Of a DNA stretch of 23,351 bases, positions 14,813 through 22,260 are shown piece by piece. The notes beneath the pieces were generated by a model that had not been told where the DNA came from, did not search any database, and worked only from the letters and a program-made list of their open reading frames with translations. This DNA is from Nitrospira sp. UBA5699 (GTDB lineage: Bacteria > Nitrospirota > Nitrospiria > Nitrospirales > Nitrospiraceae). The stretch is from assembly GCA_002420105.1 (NCBI GenBank), contig DIHJ01000036.1, positions 5,700-29,050 on the forward strand. Reading direction: 5' to 3'. The first letter of the stretch is position 1; each line of letters opens with the position of its first letter. Position numbers and translations under genes: made by a program.

Positions 14813-15760
14813 TCACAACCGCTGATTCGATCTGGCGATGGCGATATTGCGCTGCAACCCCGGGAGCTTCGCCCGGCGGATGGGACTGCTCTGAAACCGT
14901 CCGGCGAAGGTCGCCTCATCGAGCGCGGCCAATTCATCCAGGCGGGGGGCCAAAGTGGTCGGGGAGGGGAGAAAGGCCGCTTCCGTCGTCGCTTCCCCCC
15001 GCAGGTTGAAGGGACAGATGTCCAGACAGTCGTCGCATCCGAAGATGTGGTTTCCCATCTGCGAGGACAGCTCCGTCGGGATGTCGTCGCCGGGACCGCG
15101 GAATTCGATCGTCAAATACGAGATGCAGCGGGTCGCATCGACGACATAGGGTTCGACGATGGCCCCGGTGGGACAGGCCTGAAGGCAGAGCGTGCAACTG
15201 CCGCAGAGGTCCGTCGCCGGCTCGTCCGGAGCCAGTTCGAGGGTGGTGAGAATCTCTCCCAGCAACAGCCAGGAGCCGTACCCCGAGGAGACGAGATTGG
15301 AATGCTTTCCGATCCACCCGAGACCGGCCCGCTGCGCCCAGGCCTTTTCCATCACCGGACCGGTGTCGACGTAGGATCGGGTCGTCGCGTCGGGAGCCAA
15401 TTCGTGAATACGGGACTCCAGCCGTTTCAGCCGGTCGCCGAGGACCCGGTGGTAGTCCTGCCCCCAGGCATACCGGGCGATACGCCCGTAGCCGGGGCCT
15501 TCGGTCGCCCGGTGGCCCGTGTCGTAGTTCATGCCGACGGAAATGAGCGATCGGCATCCCGGCAGGACCGATCGGGGATCGGCGCGGCGCGCCGGATCGC
15601 GGCTCATCCAGGCCATCGTGCCGTGGTACCCCCGCCGGAGCCATTCCTGGAGACGATCAAAGAGGCCGGCGGGAGCGGCGGAGGACGGAACGGTCGCGAT
15701 GCCGACGGCCTGGAAGCCCAGCGCACGGGCCTCGTCCTTGATCGCCTCGGCAAGCGACAT
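14813..15760 (-). CDS. queG: Epoxyqueuosine reductase
   Basis: 315 aa, the short form without a C-terminal HEAT-repeat extension. Reduces epoxyqueuosine in tRNA to queuosine using a cobalamin cofactor and two [4Fe-4S] clusters. Seen: the conserved VDTGP with proposed catalytic D131-D132 region, EKAWAQRAGLGWIGKHSN, the ferredoxin motif CGSCTLCLQACPTGAI (C186, C189, C192, C196), C212, and the second cluster motif GCDDCLDICPFN (C242, C245, C249). The start at 15760 is 2 nt after the stop of the upstream secreted protein, with no clear Shine-Dalgarno, so translation may be coupled; the 17-residue upstream extension looks spurious. No other queuosine-pathway gene (queC, D, E, F, A, tgt) is in the window. 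Confidence 0.95.
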   Translation of the reverse strand: MSLAEAIKDEARALGFQAVGIATVPSSAAPAGLFDRLQEWLRRGYHGTMAWMSRDPARRADPRSVLPGCRSLISVGMNYDTGHRATEGPGYGRIARYAWGQDYHRVLGDRLKRLESRIHELAPDATTRSYVDTGPVMEKAWAQRAGLGWIGKHSNLVSSGYGSWLLLGEILTTLELAPDEPATDLCGSCTLCLQACPTGAIVEPYVVDATRCISYLTIEFRGPGDDIPTELSSQMGNHIFGCDDCLDICPFNLRGEATTEAAFLPSPTTLAPRLDELAALDEATFAGRFQSSPIRRAKLPGLQRNIAIARSNQRL

Positions 15761-15762
15761 GG

Positions 15763-16140
15763 CTAGCGTTGATTGGTGCAGTCGAACCTGACGATGAACT
15801 GAACGGAGCAATGTCCCGTGCTGCAGCGGCCGCAGGTACCGGTGATCTTGGTTTTCCAGTCGGTGTGCTTCTCGTCGAAACGGCAGACGGTTTTCCCGCC
15901 TTTCGAGATGGTCGTCCAGGGTTTGTTGGTGCCGGGCGCGCGGGCCACGAGACAGCCGGAAGGGATGGGGACCTGACAGCGCTGGGAGGCCTCGCCTTTG
16001 TCCATCCCGAAGCTGCAGGACTGCTCCGTCGTCGCGCTGTAGTCGTACAGTTCCTGCGCTGCGACGACCGGAGGCCGGAGCGCGGAGAGCCCGAGCAGGG
16101 CGAACAGGGACAACGCCGCGATCAGAAGCGGATGACGCAT
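15763..16140 (-). CDS. Cysteine-rich secreted protein of unknown function
   Basis: 125 aa; I do not recognise a family. A signal peptide covers about 1-28 (basic start MRHP, hydrophobic core LLIAALSLFALLGLSAL, cleavage probably near VVAA-QE). The mature part of about 97 residues has eight cysteines at 42, 55, 63, 86, 103, 106, 111 and 121, including a CGRCSTGHC cluster, so up to four disulfides or a metal site in the periplasm are possible. Otherwise hydrophilic, with alternating strand-like segments. The start at 16140 was chosen because it opens the signal peptide. The stop lies 2 nt before the queG start, so the two are probably one transcript despite different compartments. Divergent from the DGQHR gene. 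Confidence 0.78.
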   Translation of the reverse strand: MRHPLLIAALSLFALLGLSALRPPVVAAQELYDYSATTEQSCSFGMDKGEASQRCQVPIPSGCLVARAPGTNKPWTTISKGGKTVCRFDEKHTDWKTKITGTCGRCSTGHCSVQFIVRFDCTNQR

Positions 16141-16168
16141 GGCCGTGATGCTAACACAGCTTCTGCGC

Positions 16169-16197
16169 TTGCGGCTACTGAGCGGTCTGCGTAAAAT
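16169..16197 (+). promoter_or_regulatory. Promoter of the DGQHR-SRPBCC pair
   Basis: TTGCGG (16169-16174), 17-nt spacer, TAAAAT (16192-16197, five of six consensus bases). The predicted start near 16204 leaves a leader of about 38 nt that includes AAGGAGG (16231-16237) before the ATG. Confidence 0.55.
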
Positions 16198-16241
16198 CAC
16201 GTGGAGCGTTCGGGCGGTTCCCCTCTTCCGAAGGAGGAGTC

Positions 16242-17354
16242 ATGCTGGCGACACGAATCCGTCAAAAGGAAGGCACCTTTTACTTCATCGGGTACAACGC
16301 GGCGGATCTCCTGGCGAAAGTGCAATTCACCAGCCGGTACTATTTCGAAGGAGAGGAAATCGCTCAATCGAAAATCGGGGAGCACGACGATGTGGCGCAG
16401 TTCATCGCGGGCATCGAACGAAGCGAAAAAGGGTTCCAGCGCCTCCTCAACCGGCAGAAAATCAAACAGATCGTGAACTTCTACGAGACCGTCGTGGCCC
16501 AGCCGATGATTCCGGGAACCGTCCTGCTGTTCACGGACGAGACGCTGCGCTTCCAGCGGGCCGGGGAGTCGGAGTCGGTCGGACATTTGAGCGAGCCGAA
16601 GGGGAAGTATCTGATCATCGACGGGCAGCACCGGCTGGCCGGGCTGCATTTCTTTCAGCAACGCCATCCCGATCAGATCGACAAAGTGGAGGTGCCCTGC
16701 GTCCTCTTCGACGGCCGGAGCGGGGAATTCGCCACGGAAATGTTCGTGATCATCAACAGCACCCACACCCGGATCAACCGCTCGCACCTGGTCGATTTGT
16801 ACGAGAAAGTCTCCTGGGAGAGTCCGGAAAAGAAGTTCTCCGCCAGAGTGACCAATCTGCTCTACGGCGAAAGCGACTCTCCGTTGCAGTATAAGATCAA
16901 CCGGTTGGGCGGCCGCAGCAAGCAGGAGAAGTGGATCCTGCAATCCGAGATCTTCAACGAACTGCTGAAGGTCGTGACGGCGCACAAACGATGGATGGAG
17001 TCGCATCTGGGCATGAGGGCGGACCGGTGCTATGCGCTGGTGCGGGATTATCTCAAGGGCGTGAAGGAAGTCATGGGGGAGGTCTGGGGGAACAACGAAC
17101 GCTACATGTTCACCCGCGACGTGACCCTGAAGGCGCTGATCCGCGTCCTGGACGACCTTCTCGTCGACCGCAAACTCATGAACGATTGGGAGCAGCAACG
17201 GTCGTCCCAACCCTTTGTCGATCTGCTCAAGCCCTGGGCCGCGATGGGCAAGGAGTTCCGGGCGGAGGGATTCTACGAACGGTTCCCCGCCAAGGGGCAG
17301 CTCGAACGTGTGCGGAAGATTCACCAGCGGCTGCTGGATGCGCTGGTCGGGTAA
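16242..17354 (+). CDS. DGQHR-domain protein (DndB/DpdB-like), orphan
   Basis: 370 aa. The hallmark DGQHR lies at 127-131 in YLIIDGQHRLAGL, followed about 40 residues later by the second conserved block FVIINSTHTRINRSHLVDL. Known: the DGQHR superfamily includes DndB, the repressor of DNA phosphorothioation genes, and DpdB of 7-deazaguanine DNA modification; many members are orphans of unknown role. Seen: no dnd, dpd or ssp genes here, and no helix-turn-helix I can identify. The C-terminal half is alpha-helical and charged. It has an ideal AAGGAGG and its own promoter. The downstream SRPBCC gene starts inside its 3' end (17-nt overlap), so the two are co-translated. Divergent from the operon holding queG. 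Cytoplasmic. The function here is unknown; DNA or nucleotide binding is inference. Confidence 0.88.
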   Translation: MLATRIRQKEGTFYFIGYNAADLLAKVQFTSRYYFEGEEIAQSKIGEHDDVAQFIAGIERSEKGFQRLLNRQKIKQIVNFYETVVAQPMIPGTVLLFTDETLRFQRAGESESVGHLSEPKGKYLIIDGQHRLAGLHFFQQRHPDQIDKVEVPCVLFDGRSGEFATEMFVIINSTHTRINRSHLVDLYEKVSWESPEKKFSARVTNLLYGESDSPLQYKINRLGGRSKQEKWILQSEIFNELLKVVTAHKRWMESHLGMRADRCYALVRDYLKGVKEVMGEVWGNNERYMFTRDVTLKALIRVLDDLLVDRKLMNDWEQQRSSQPFVDLLKPWAAMGKEFRAEGFYERFPAKGQLERVRKIHQRLLDALVG

Positions 17355-17931
17355 ACGGGCGGGAGCCGCCGCCCTCCGTTCCGTGCTGGTCAGCGGCCTG
17401 CTCCTCACCGCCCTGTGGCCGCAGGGCGCATCCGCTGCCGCCGAACCGGACGTCGTGGAGGTCACCGTCGAGCCCGGCGGGGGGGTCCGTGCCACGGCGC
17501 GCGTGACCTTTCCCGCCCGTCCGGCGCTCATCCAGGCGTTGTTGACCGACTACCCCCATTGGCCGGAGTTGTTCGACGTGCGGATGCGCATGGTGGACGT
17601 CGCAATCCGCGAAGGCGTCGCCACCACCGATGTGCGGATCGAGCATGCGCTGATGCCGGGCGAGCGGCGGCTGGTCACCGAGTCGCGCAGCCTGCCGGAG
17701 GGCGGTATGGTGACCGAACTCGTCGGGGGAGATTTCAGGAGGTATCGCCGGGTCTGGAAGCTGACGGCCGCGGACGGCGGCCGTCAGACCCGCGCCGACT
17801 TTGAACTGGTGGTGGCGATCGACTCGGTCGTGCCGGACTGGCTGGTTGCGCTTGCCATGCGACGCGAACTCGAAGCGCATTTCCGGATCGTGAAGGAGAA
17901 AGCGCGCGCCCGCGCTACGTCGGAAAAGTGA
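17338..17931 (+). CDS. Secreted SRPBCC/START-like protein (polyketide cyclase-type fold)
   Basis: 197 aa. Signal peptide: basic MRWSGKRAG, hydrophobic core SVLVSGLLLTALW, cleavage near ASA-AA at about 33. The mature part follows the SRPBCC pattern: a first strand (ATARVTFPA), two short helices (ALIQALLTDYPHWPELFDV, like the FxDYxxxPxW of COQ10/polyketide-cyclase proteins), an antiparallel sheet, and a long C-terminal helix (AMRRELEAHFRIVKEKA). Such proteins bind hydrophobic ligands; the ligand here is unknown. Start: the ATG inside the DGQHR gene gives a proper basic n-region; a GTG about 45 nt later would leave a signal without positive charges. Its 3' end overlaps the convergent thiI by 17 nt. 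Export of the product, against a cytoplasmic partner, is odd for an overlapping pair. Confidence 0.8.
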   Translation: MRWSGKRAGAAALRSVLVSGLLLTALWPQGASAAAEPDVVEVTVEPGGGVRATARVTFPARPALIQALLTDYPHWPELFDVRMRMVDVAIREGVATTDVRIEHALMPGERRLVTESRSLPEGGMVTELVGGDFRRYRRVWKLTAADGGRQTRADFELVVAIDSVVPDWLVALAMRRELEAHFRIVKEKARARATSEK

Positions 17932-19093
17932 ATTCGGACAATTCCGCGTTCTCGATCCCTTGTTTGACCAGCGCGCCGATATCGAAGCCGCGTTCGACCC
18001 GGCGGATGTCGTCGATCCGTGTCTTCGTGCTGGGGTGCGGCGGCGTAAACAGGGAGCAACAGTCCTGATCCGGCTCGATCGACGTCGTAAAGGTCCCGAT
18101 CCGCTGGGCCTGGTCGGTGATCTCGATCTTGTCCATGCCGATGAGCGGGCGGAGAAGCGGAAGTTCCGCCGCTTCCTCGATGACCGAGAGGTTTTCGGGC
18201 GTCTGCGAGGCCACCTGCCCGAGGCTGTCGCCCGTCACCAGTCCCCAGCACTGTTCGCGCCGGGCGAGTTCTCCCGCGATCCGGACCATCAACCGGCGAT
18301 AGAGCACGACGCGATAGGGCGCGGGAGCCTGCGCCACGATCTCGCGCTGAATCTCGCCGAACGGTACGACATGCAGCCGCGAACGGTATTGATAGACGGT
18401 CAGGGTCTGGACCAGTTCCCGCACCTTTTCCTCCGAGGCCCGGCTGACGAGCGGCCGGCCGGAAAAATGCACGAAGGCGGCGGTGCAGCCGCGTTTCATC
18501 ATGCGGTAGGCCGCGACCGGTGAATCGATCCCGCCCGAGATCAGGCAGGCGACCCTGCCGCTCACGCCGACCGGCATGCCGCCCGGTCCCTGCACCTTCT
18601 CCACCGAGTAATACGCTTCTCTCGAGAGCAACTCCACATAGACGGTCAGGTCCGGTTCCGTCAGGTTGACCTTTTTGCCGGTCAGGTTGCAGAGGTAGGT
18701 CCCGACCGCCCGTTCGACGTCCATTGACGTGAGCGGGAGGCGCTTGTCGGCGCGCTTGGCGGTGACGCGAAAGCTCTCGAAGGTTCGTCGACGGACGGCC
18801 TCGCCGATCCCTGTCATCAACTCGTCGAGATTTGGTTTGGCGAGGTCCAACGGCACGCCGTGGGCCAGGGAGAAGTTGGCGATTCCGAACACGCGGGTGA
18901 GCCGGTCGATCACGGCTTCGTCGGTCGTCCGATCGGGAAGGACGACACGGATCCGGCTGCGCAAACTTTCGACGCGTCTGGCTCCGAGATCCTTGAGCGC
19001 CGAGCGGATATTGCGGACGAGTCGCTGCTCGAAGAAGTCGCGGTTGCGGCCCTTGAGGGCGAGTTCGTGGTAGTGGACGATCGCGCAGCGCAT
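17915..19093 (-). CDS. thiI: tRNA 4-thiouridine synthase ThiI, without rhodanese domain
   Basis: 392 aa. Adenylates tRNA U8 and inserts sulfur to make 4-thiouridine; in some bacteria it also feeds thiazole synthesis. N-terminal ferredoxin-like and THUMP domains (about 1-165, with ELALKGRNR near the start), then the PP-loop SGGIDSP at 186-192, the YQYR and VTGDSLGQVASQT blocks, and a CCSLFTPPHP segment with C345-C346. The length and ending match the Bacillus-type enzyme; the C-terminal rhodanese domain of E. coli ThiI (482 aa) is absent, so sulfur must come from a separate persulfide donor. No cysteine desulfurase is nearby. The start at MRCAIVHYHE is the family N-terminus. It follows trxB by 34 nt. 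The stop overlaps the convergent SRPBCC gene. Confidence 0.95.
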   Translation of the reverse strand: MRCAIVHYHELALKGRNRDFFEQRLVRNIRSALKDLGARRVESLRSRIRVVLPDRTTDEAVIDRLTRVFGIANFSLAHGVPLDLAKPNLDELMTGIGEAVRRRTFESFRVTAKRADKRLPLTSMDVERAVGTYLCNLTGKKVNLTEPDLTVYVELLSREAYYSVEKVQGPGGMPVGVSGRVACLISGGIDSPVAAYRMMKRGCTAAFVHFSGRPLVSRASEEKVRELVQTLTVYQYRSRLHVVPFGEIQREIVAQAPAPYRVVLYRRLMVRIAGELARREQCWGLVTGDSLGQVASQTPENLSVIEEAAELPLLRPLIGMDKIEITDQAQRIGTFTTSIEPDQDCCSLFTPPHPSTKTRIDDIRRVERGFDIGALVKQGIENAELSEFTFPT

Positions 19094-19127
19094 AACCGTT
19101 TTCTGGAGGTGCGGGGTACGAGCGCCT

Positions 19128-20045
19128 CTAGCCCGATGATTCAATAAACCGTTCCGCGTCGAGGGCGGCCATACAGCCCGTGCCGGCGGCGGTCACGGCC
19201 TGGCGGTAGGTCGAGTCCTGGACGTCGCCGGCGGCGAAGATTCCCGGCACGCTGGTCGCCGTCCCCTTGCCGGTGACGACATAGCCCTTTGCATCCAGGT
19301 CCAGTTGTCCGACGAACAGCGCCGTATTGGGCCGGTGCCCGATGGCCACGAACACGCCCGCGCAGGGCAGGTCGGACGTCTTGCCGGTGACGACATTGGT
19401 GAGGCGTACGCCGGTTACCACGTCGTCGCCCAGGATGTCCTGGACGACGGTATTCCAGATGAAGGTGATTCGCTCGTTCTTCATGGCGCGGTCTTGCATG
19501 ATTTTCGAGGCGCGCAGCTTGTCCCGCCGGTGAACGATGGACACCTTGGTCGCGAACTTCGTGAGAAAGACGGCCTCTTCCACTGCGCTGTCGCCGCCGC
19601 CGACCACGACCAGTTCCTTGCCGCGGAAGAAGAAGCCGTCGCAGGTTGCGCAGGTCGATACCCCGTGACCGATCAGGCGCGATTCGTTCTTGAGTCCCAG
19701 CTGAACCGGGGAAGCCCCGGTGGCGAGAATGACGGTCTTGGCCGTGATCGTCCGCTCCCCGTCGACCGTAATGGTGAAGGGCCGGCGCCTGAAATCCGCC
19801 GCGGACACGTCGCCGGTCAGAAACTCCGTCCCGAAGCGCTCGGCCTGCGCGCGCATGTCCTTCATCAACTCCGGGCCCATGATCCCCTTCGCGAAACCGG
19901 GATAGTTCTCGACCTCCGTTGTGGTGGTCAACTGTCCGCCGGATTGCCAGCCTTCGATGAGAAGGGGAGCCAGATTGGCGCGCGCCGCGTAGATCGCCGC
20001 CGTGAGTCCGGCCGGTCCTGAGCCGATGATGACGACGTTTCGCAT
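19128..20045 (-). CDS. trxB: Thioredoxin reductase
   Basis: 305 aa, low-molecular-weight type. A flavoprotein that reduces thioredoxin with NADPH. FAD-binding IIGSGPAGLTAA at 6-17, redox pair C132-A-T-C135, second dinucleotide motif GGGDSA at 149-154, the NADPH-specific HRRDKLRAS segment that follows, and the C-terminal FAD motif GIFAAGDV. All key residues are present, so this is a conventional NADPH-dependent enzyme rather than a ferredoxin-type one. Lies 47 nt after coaE and 34 nt before thiI; placement beside a thiolase-type sulfur-transfer enzyme makes a shared thiol-redox role plausible but unproven. Confidence 0.97.
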   Translation of the reverse strand: MRNVVIIGSGPAGLTAAIYAARANLAPLLIEGWQSGGQLTTTTEVENYPGFAKGIMGPELMKDMRAQAERFGTEFLTGDVSAADFRRRPFTITVDGERTITAKTVILATGASPVQLGLKNESRLIGHGVSTCATCDGFFFRGKELVVVGGGDSAVEEAVFLTKFATKVSIVHRRDKLRASKIMQDRAMKNERITFIWNTVVQDILGDDVVTGVRLTNVVTGKTSDLPCAGVFVAIGHRPNTALFVGQLDLDAKGYVVTGKGTATSVPGIFAAGDVQDSTYRQAVTAAGTGCMAALDAERFIESSG

Positions 20046-20092
20046 CCGATCAATCTATCACAGGCGGAAACGGATTACATAGGGAGGGAAGG

Positions 20093-20695
20093 CTATGCGA
20101 GCTGCCGCAGCTCTCGATAGAGCCGGCGGACGCGCGTATTCAACGACGAACGGCGGAGCGTGCCGTCGAGAACGAAGTCCGCGCGTCGGATTTTGCCGGC
20201 CAGCGGCAACTGGCTTCTGATCCGTCGGTCCGCTTCCGTGTTCGTGAGCCCGTTCCGCTTCTTCAGGCGGGCGAGCTGGACTGCCCGGCCGGCGGCGACG
20301 ACGATGATGAGGTCGACGCGCTTGTCGATGCCGGCCTCGAAGAGCAGAGGGACGTCGTAGATCACCACCGCCTTGGGATTCGCCAGGGCGGCGCGTCTCG
20401 TCAGCCTGGCCTGTTCACGCGCGACGCGGGGGTGAATGATGCGTTCCAAGGCGCGGCGTTTGGCGGCGCGGCGGAACACGACGGCGCCGAGCGCGTGGCG
20501 GTCGAGGGTGCGGTCCGGTTTCAAGACGCCACGGCCGAAGATTCTGACGATCTCCCGCCAGGCGGGTCGATCCGGCTCGACGACTTTCCTGGCCAGCGTG
20601 TCGGCGTCGATGACGACCGCGCCGCATCGCTTGAACATGCGTGCGACGGTGCTTTTTCCCGTCGCCACCCCCCCCGTCAATCCGACCAGCAGCAT
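20093..20695 (-). CDS. coaE: Dephospho-CoA kinase
   Basis: 200 aa, usual length. Phosphorylates the ribose 3'-hydroxyl of dephospho-CoA, the last step of CoA synthesis. The P-loop is GLTGGVATGKST at 5-16, followed by VIDADTLAR at about 28-36, the IHPRV motif near 85-90 and the VPLLFE segment in the CoA-binding region. The C-terminal part is unusually arginine-rich. Start supported by the family N-terminus. A TTGTGA-17-TATTCT promoter predicts transcription starting at or next to the ATG, and no Shine-Dalgarno is present. First gene of coaE-trxB-thiI, divergent from the beta-helix gene. Confidence 0.95.
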   Translation of the reverse strand: MLLVGLTGGVATGKSTVARMFKRCGAVVIDADTLARKVVEPDRPAWREIVRIFGRGVLKPDRTLDRHALGAVVFRRAAKRRALERIIHPRVAREQARLTRRAALANPKAVVIYDVPLLFEAGIDKRVDLIIVVAAGRAVQLARLKKRNGLTNTEADRRIRSQLPLAGKIRRADFVLDGTLRRSSLNTRVRRLYRELRQLA

Positions 20696-20702
20696 GGGGC
20701 GG

Positions 20703-20731
20703 AGAATAGCATGCAGGGTGGACGCTCACAA
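20703..20731 (-). promoter_or_regulatory. Promoter of coaE-trxB-thiI, predicting a leaderless mRNA
   Basis: Minus strand: TTGTGA (20726-20731), 17-nt spacer, TATTCT (20703-20708). The predicted start at about 20696 coincides with the coaE ATG (20693-20695). It lies back to back with the beta-helix promoter, the two -35 boxes being 10 bp apart. Confidence 0.5.
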
Positions 20732-20741
20732 GAAACCCCGG

Positions 20742-20769
20742 TTGACATCCCGCGCGATCTCCCTGTAAG
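20742..20769 (+). promoter_or_regulatory. Promoter of the beta-helix gene, near-leaderless
   Basis: A perfect TTGACA (20742-20747), 16-nt spacer, TGTAAG (20764-20769). The predicted start near 20776 is about 4 nt before the ATG at 20780, and there is no Shine-Dalgarno. Confidence 0.55.
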
Positions 20770-20779
20770 ACCGTTGGCT

Positions 20780-21805
20780 ATGCGCGGTATTTGCTGCCTG
20801 GTCCTCGCGTTGAGCCTGTCCGTTGCGGGAATCGGTCCGTCCTGGGGCGATCCTCCGATGGCTCCGCCCCCCCGCACGATTACCGTCGCGCTCGATGGAA
20901 GCGGGGACTTTACGTCGATTCAGGAAGCGGTCGATTCCGCGAAAAAGGGCGACACGGTCTTTCTCAAGCCCGGCCGTTATCAGCAGGACGTCACGGTCCA
21001 CAGCAAGGATCGGATCAAACTGGTCGGCGCAGGGCAGGACAAGGTCACGCTGCTGGGCCGCGAGGATGTCGTCGGGGCGCTGCATGTCGGCAAGTGGCCG
21101 TACGGAGCGACCAACATCGAAATCAGCGATATGACGATCAACGACCACGGCGGGCATGCGGTGGGTCTGTTCAACGGCCGGGGCGTGCTCCTGCGACGGC
21201 TGACGATCAACGGGATGTTGTTCGGCCAGCAGGTCGAAGACGCCCGGATCGAAGAGTGTACGATCGGCGGGAGCGAAACGACGGGCGTGCAATTCGCCGA
21301 TTCGCAGGCCACCTTGGTGGGAAACTTCATCCACGATAACGACCACGGGGTGAACGTCGCGGGCAAGTCGAACGTCCGGCTGGAGCGGAACGTCATCACG
21401 CGAAGTCTGTTCGAAGCGGTGGTCGTGAACGATAAAGCGACGGCCGTGCTGGTCAGCAATACGCTGGTCAAGAACGGAGGCGGCGCCGCCTTTCTGGGGC
21501 AGTCCCAGAGCGAAGTCAGCGGAAACGTCGTAGGGCTCAACCGCGTGGGATTTCTCGTCGCGGCGTCGAGCCGCGCCACGACGTCCTACAACGCGCTCTA
21601 CAATTCCGAGGGCGACTACATGCGTGCCGGCAATCCGAATCAGCCCGCCCCTGAGCTGAAATCCCTGTCCGATATCACCGGGGATCCGTTTTTCGTCGAC
21701 CCCGGTCATGACGATTTTCGCTTGCGCGTCGATACGCCGCTCGTGAAGGTCGGGACGTTTGCCTTCCTCGGGGCCCTTCCTCCTGCCTCAAATCCGGTTC
21801 GCTGA
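20780..21805 (+). CDS. Secreted right-handed parallel beta-helix protein
   Basis: 341 aa. Signal peptide about 1-23 (MRGICCLVLALSLSVAG core, cleavage near SWG-DPP). Residues 33-80 resemble the pectinesterase/NosD cap: ITVALDGSGDFTSIQEAVDSAKKGDTVFLKPGRY. The rest is a run of short turns of about 22 residues with recurring I-x-(D/N) and G-N-x-(I/V) patterns (for example VGNFIHDND, LERNVITRS, VSGNVVGLN), typical of a right-handed beta-helix. No catalytic residues of pectate lyase or pectin esterase can be assigned, so an enzyme role is not supported; a periplasmic or outer-surface carbohydrate-binding or structural role is possible. The long open frame upstream is coaE antisense; the start is fixed by the signal peptide and promoter. 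Confidence 0.83.
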   Translation: MRGICCLVLALSLSVAGIGPSWGDPPMAPPPRTITVALDGSGDFTSIQEAVDSAKKGDTVFLKPGRYQQDVTVHSKDRIKLVGAGQDKVTLLGREDVVGALHVGKWPYGATNIEISDMTINDHGGHAVGLFNGRGVLLRRLTINGMLFGQQVEDARIEECTIGGSETTGVQFADSQATLVGNFIHDNDHGVNVAGKSNVRLERNVITRSLFEAVVVNDKATAVLVSNTLVKNGGGAAFLGQSQSEVSGNVVGLNRVGFLVAASSRATTSYNALYNSEGDYMRAGNPNQPAPELKSLSDITGDPFFVDPGHDDFRLRVDTPLVKVGTFAFLGALPPASNPVR

Positions 21806-21839
21806 AGTTTCGTAAGTCGTTGCAGCAATGTCGATTTGC

Positions 21840-21858
21840 GGCGCCCGTCCGGGGCGCC
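21840..21858 (+). terminator. GC-rich hairpin after the beta-helix gene
   Basis: GGCGCCC-GTCCG-GGGCGCC, a perfect 7-bp stem with a 5-nt loop, 35 nt after the stop. No T-tract follows, so it may be a weak terminator or a 3'-end-protecting stem rather than a true intrinsic terminator. Confidence 0.35.
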
Positions 21859-21948
21859 TCCCGTCCGTGTGCTAAGCTAACAGTACACGTATGACGACGA
21901 CGCGGACTGGTTGGCGCAGCATCCACAGTGTCTCACCTGGACGGACGC

Positions 21949-21954
21949 AGGAGG
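21949..21954 (+). promoter_or_regulatory. Shine-Dalgarno deciding a GTG start
   Basis: AGGAGG lies 6 nt before GTG at 21961. It favours this start over the in-frame GTG at 21928, which has no ribosome binding site. Confidence 0.65.
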
Positions 21955-21960
21955 CCAAGC

Positions 21961-22146
21961 GTGGCAAGCTATAAACAAGAACTCGAGAAGCGCGGGCCCG
22001 ACGGCATTCCGTCACTGGATGACATCGAACCGGGGAAGATTTGCGGAGCGGTGATTCCCATGTCGGAACGGGCGCAGACCCAAATGCGCGACAGTATCGA
22101 AGTCATCGATTACCTGCTCAATCAGGAGCGCGTCGTCTGGAGTTAG
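21961..22146 (+). CDS. Small acidic protein of unknown function
   Basis: 61 aa from a GTG start; I do not recognise a family. Seen: a basic, helical beginning (ASYKQELEKRGP), a central acidic segment (IPSLDDIEPGKICGAVIPMS) with a single cysteine, and a C-terminal helix (QTQMRDSIEVIDYLLNQERVVW). No signal peptide or membrane segment, so cytoplasmic. Coding is supported by the strong AGGAGG at ideal spacing, the clean helical pattern and good codon bias. It stands alone, 155 nt after the beta-helix gene and 114 nt before the GlcG/HbpS-like gene. It could be a small regulatory or adaptor protein; no function is claimed. Confidence 0.65.
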   Translation: MASYKQELEKRGPDGIPSLDDIEPGKICGAVIPMSERAQTQMRDSIEVIDYLLNQERVVWS

Positions 22147-22190
22147 ATCGCACCGGTTTCCCTCCCCCACCCTCTCGGTTCAGGCACCTC

Positions 22191-22219
22191 TTGACAGCGG
22201 TTCCGCAGCTTCGTAGGCT
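22191..22219 (+). promoter_or_regulatory. Possible promoter of the GlcG/HbpS-like gene
   Basis: A perfect TTGACA (22191-22196), 17-nt spacer, TAGGCT (22214-22219, weak). The predicted start near 22226 leaves a leader of about 35 nt containing AAGGAG (22247-22252). Confidence 0.45.
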
Positions 22220-22260
22220 TCGCCCATTCATCGAATTCCTCACCATAAGGAGATCCGTCC

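Noticed and set aside
14813..17354. A full 7-deazaguanine DNA modification (dpd) locus built from queG and the DGQHR gene
   Set aside because: No dpdA-type transglycosylase or other dpd gene is present, and QueG acts on tRNA; adjacency alone is insufficient.
21928..21960. Earlier GTG start for the small protein
   Set aside because: It has no ribosome binding site, while AGGAGG is ideally placed for the GTG at 21961.
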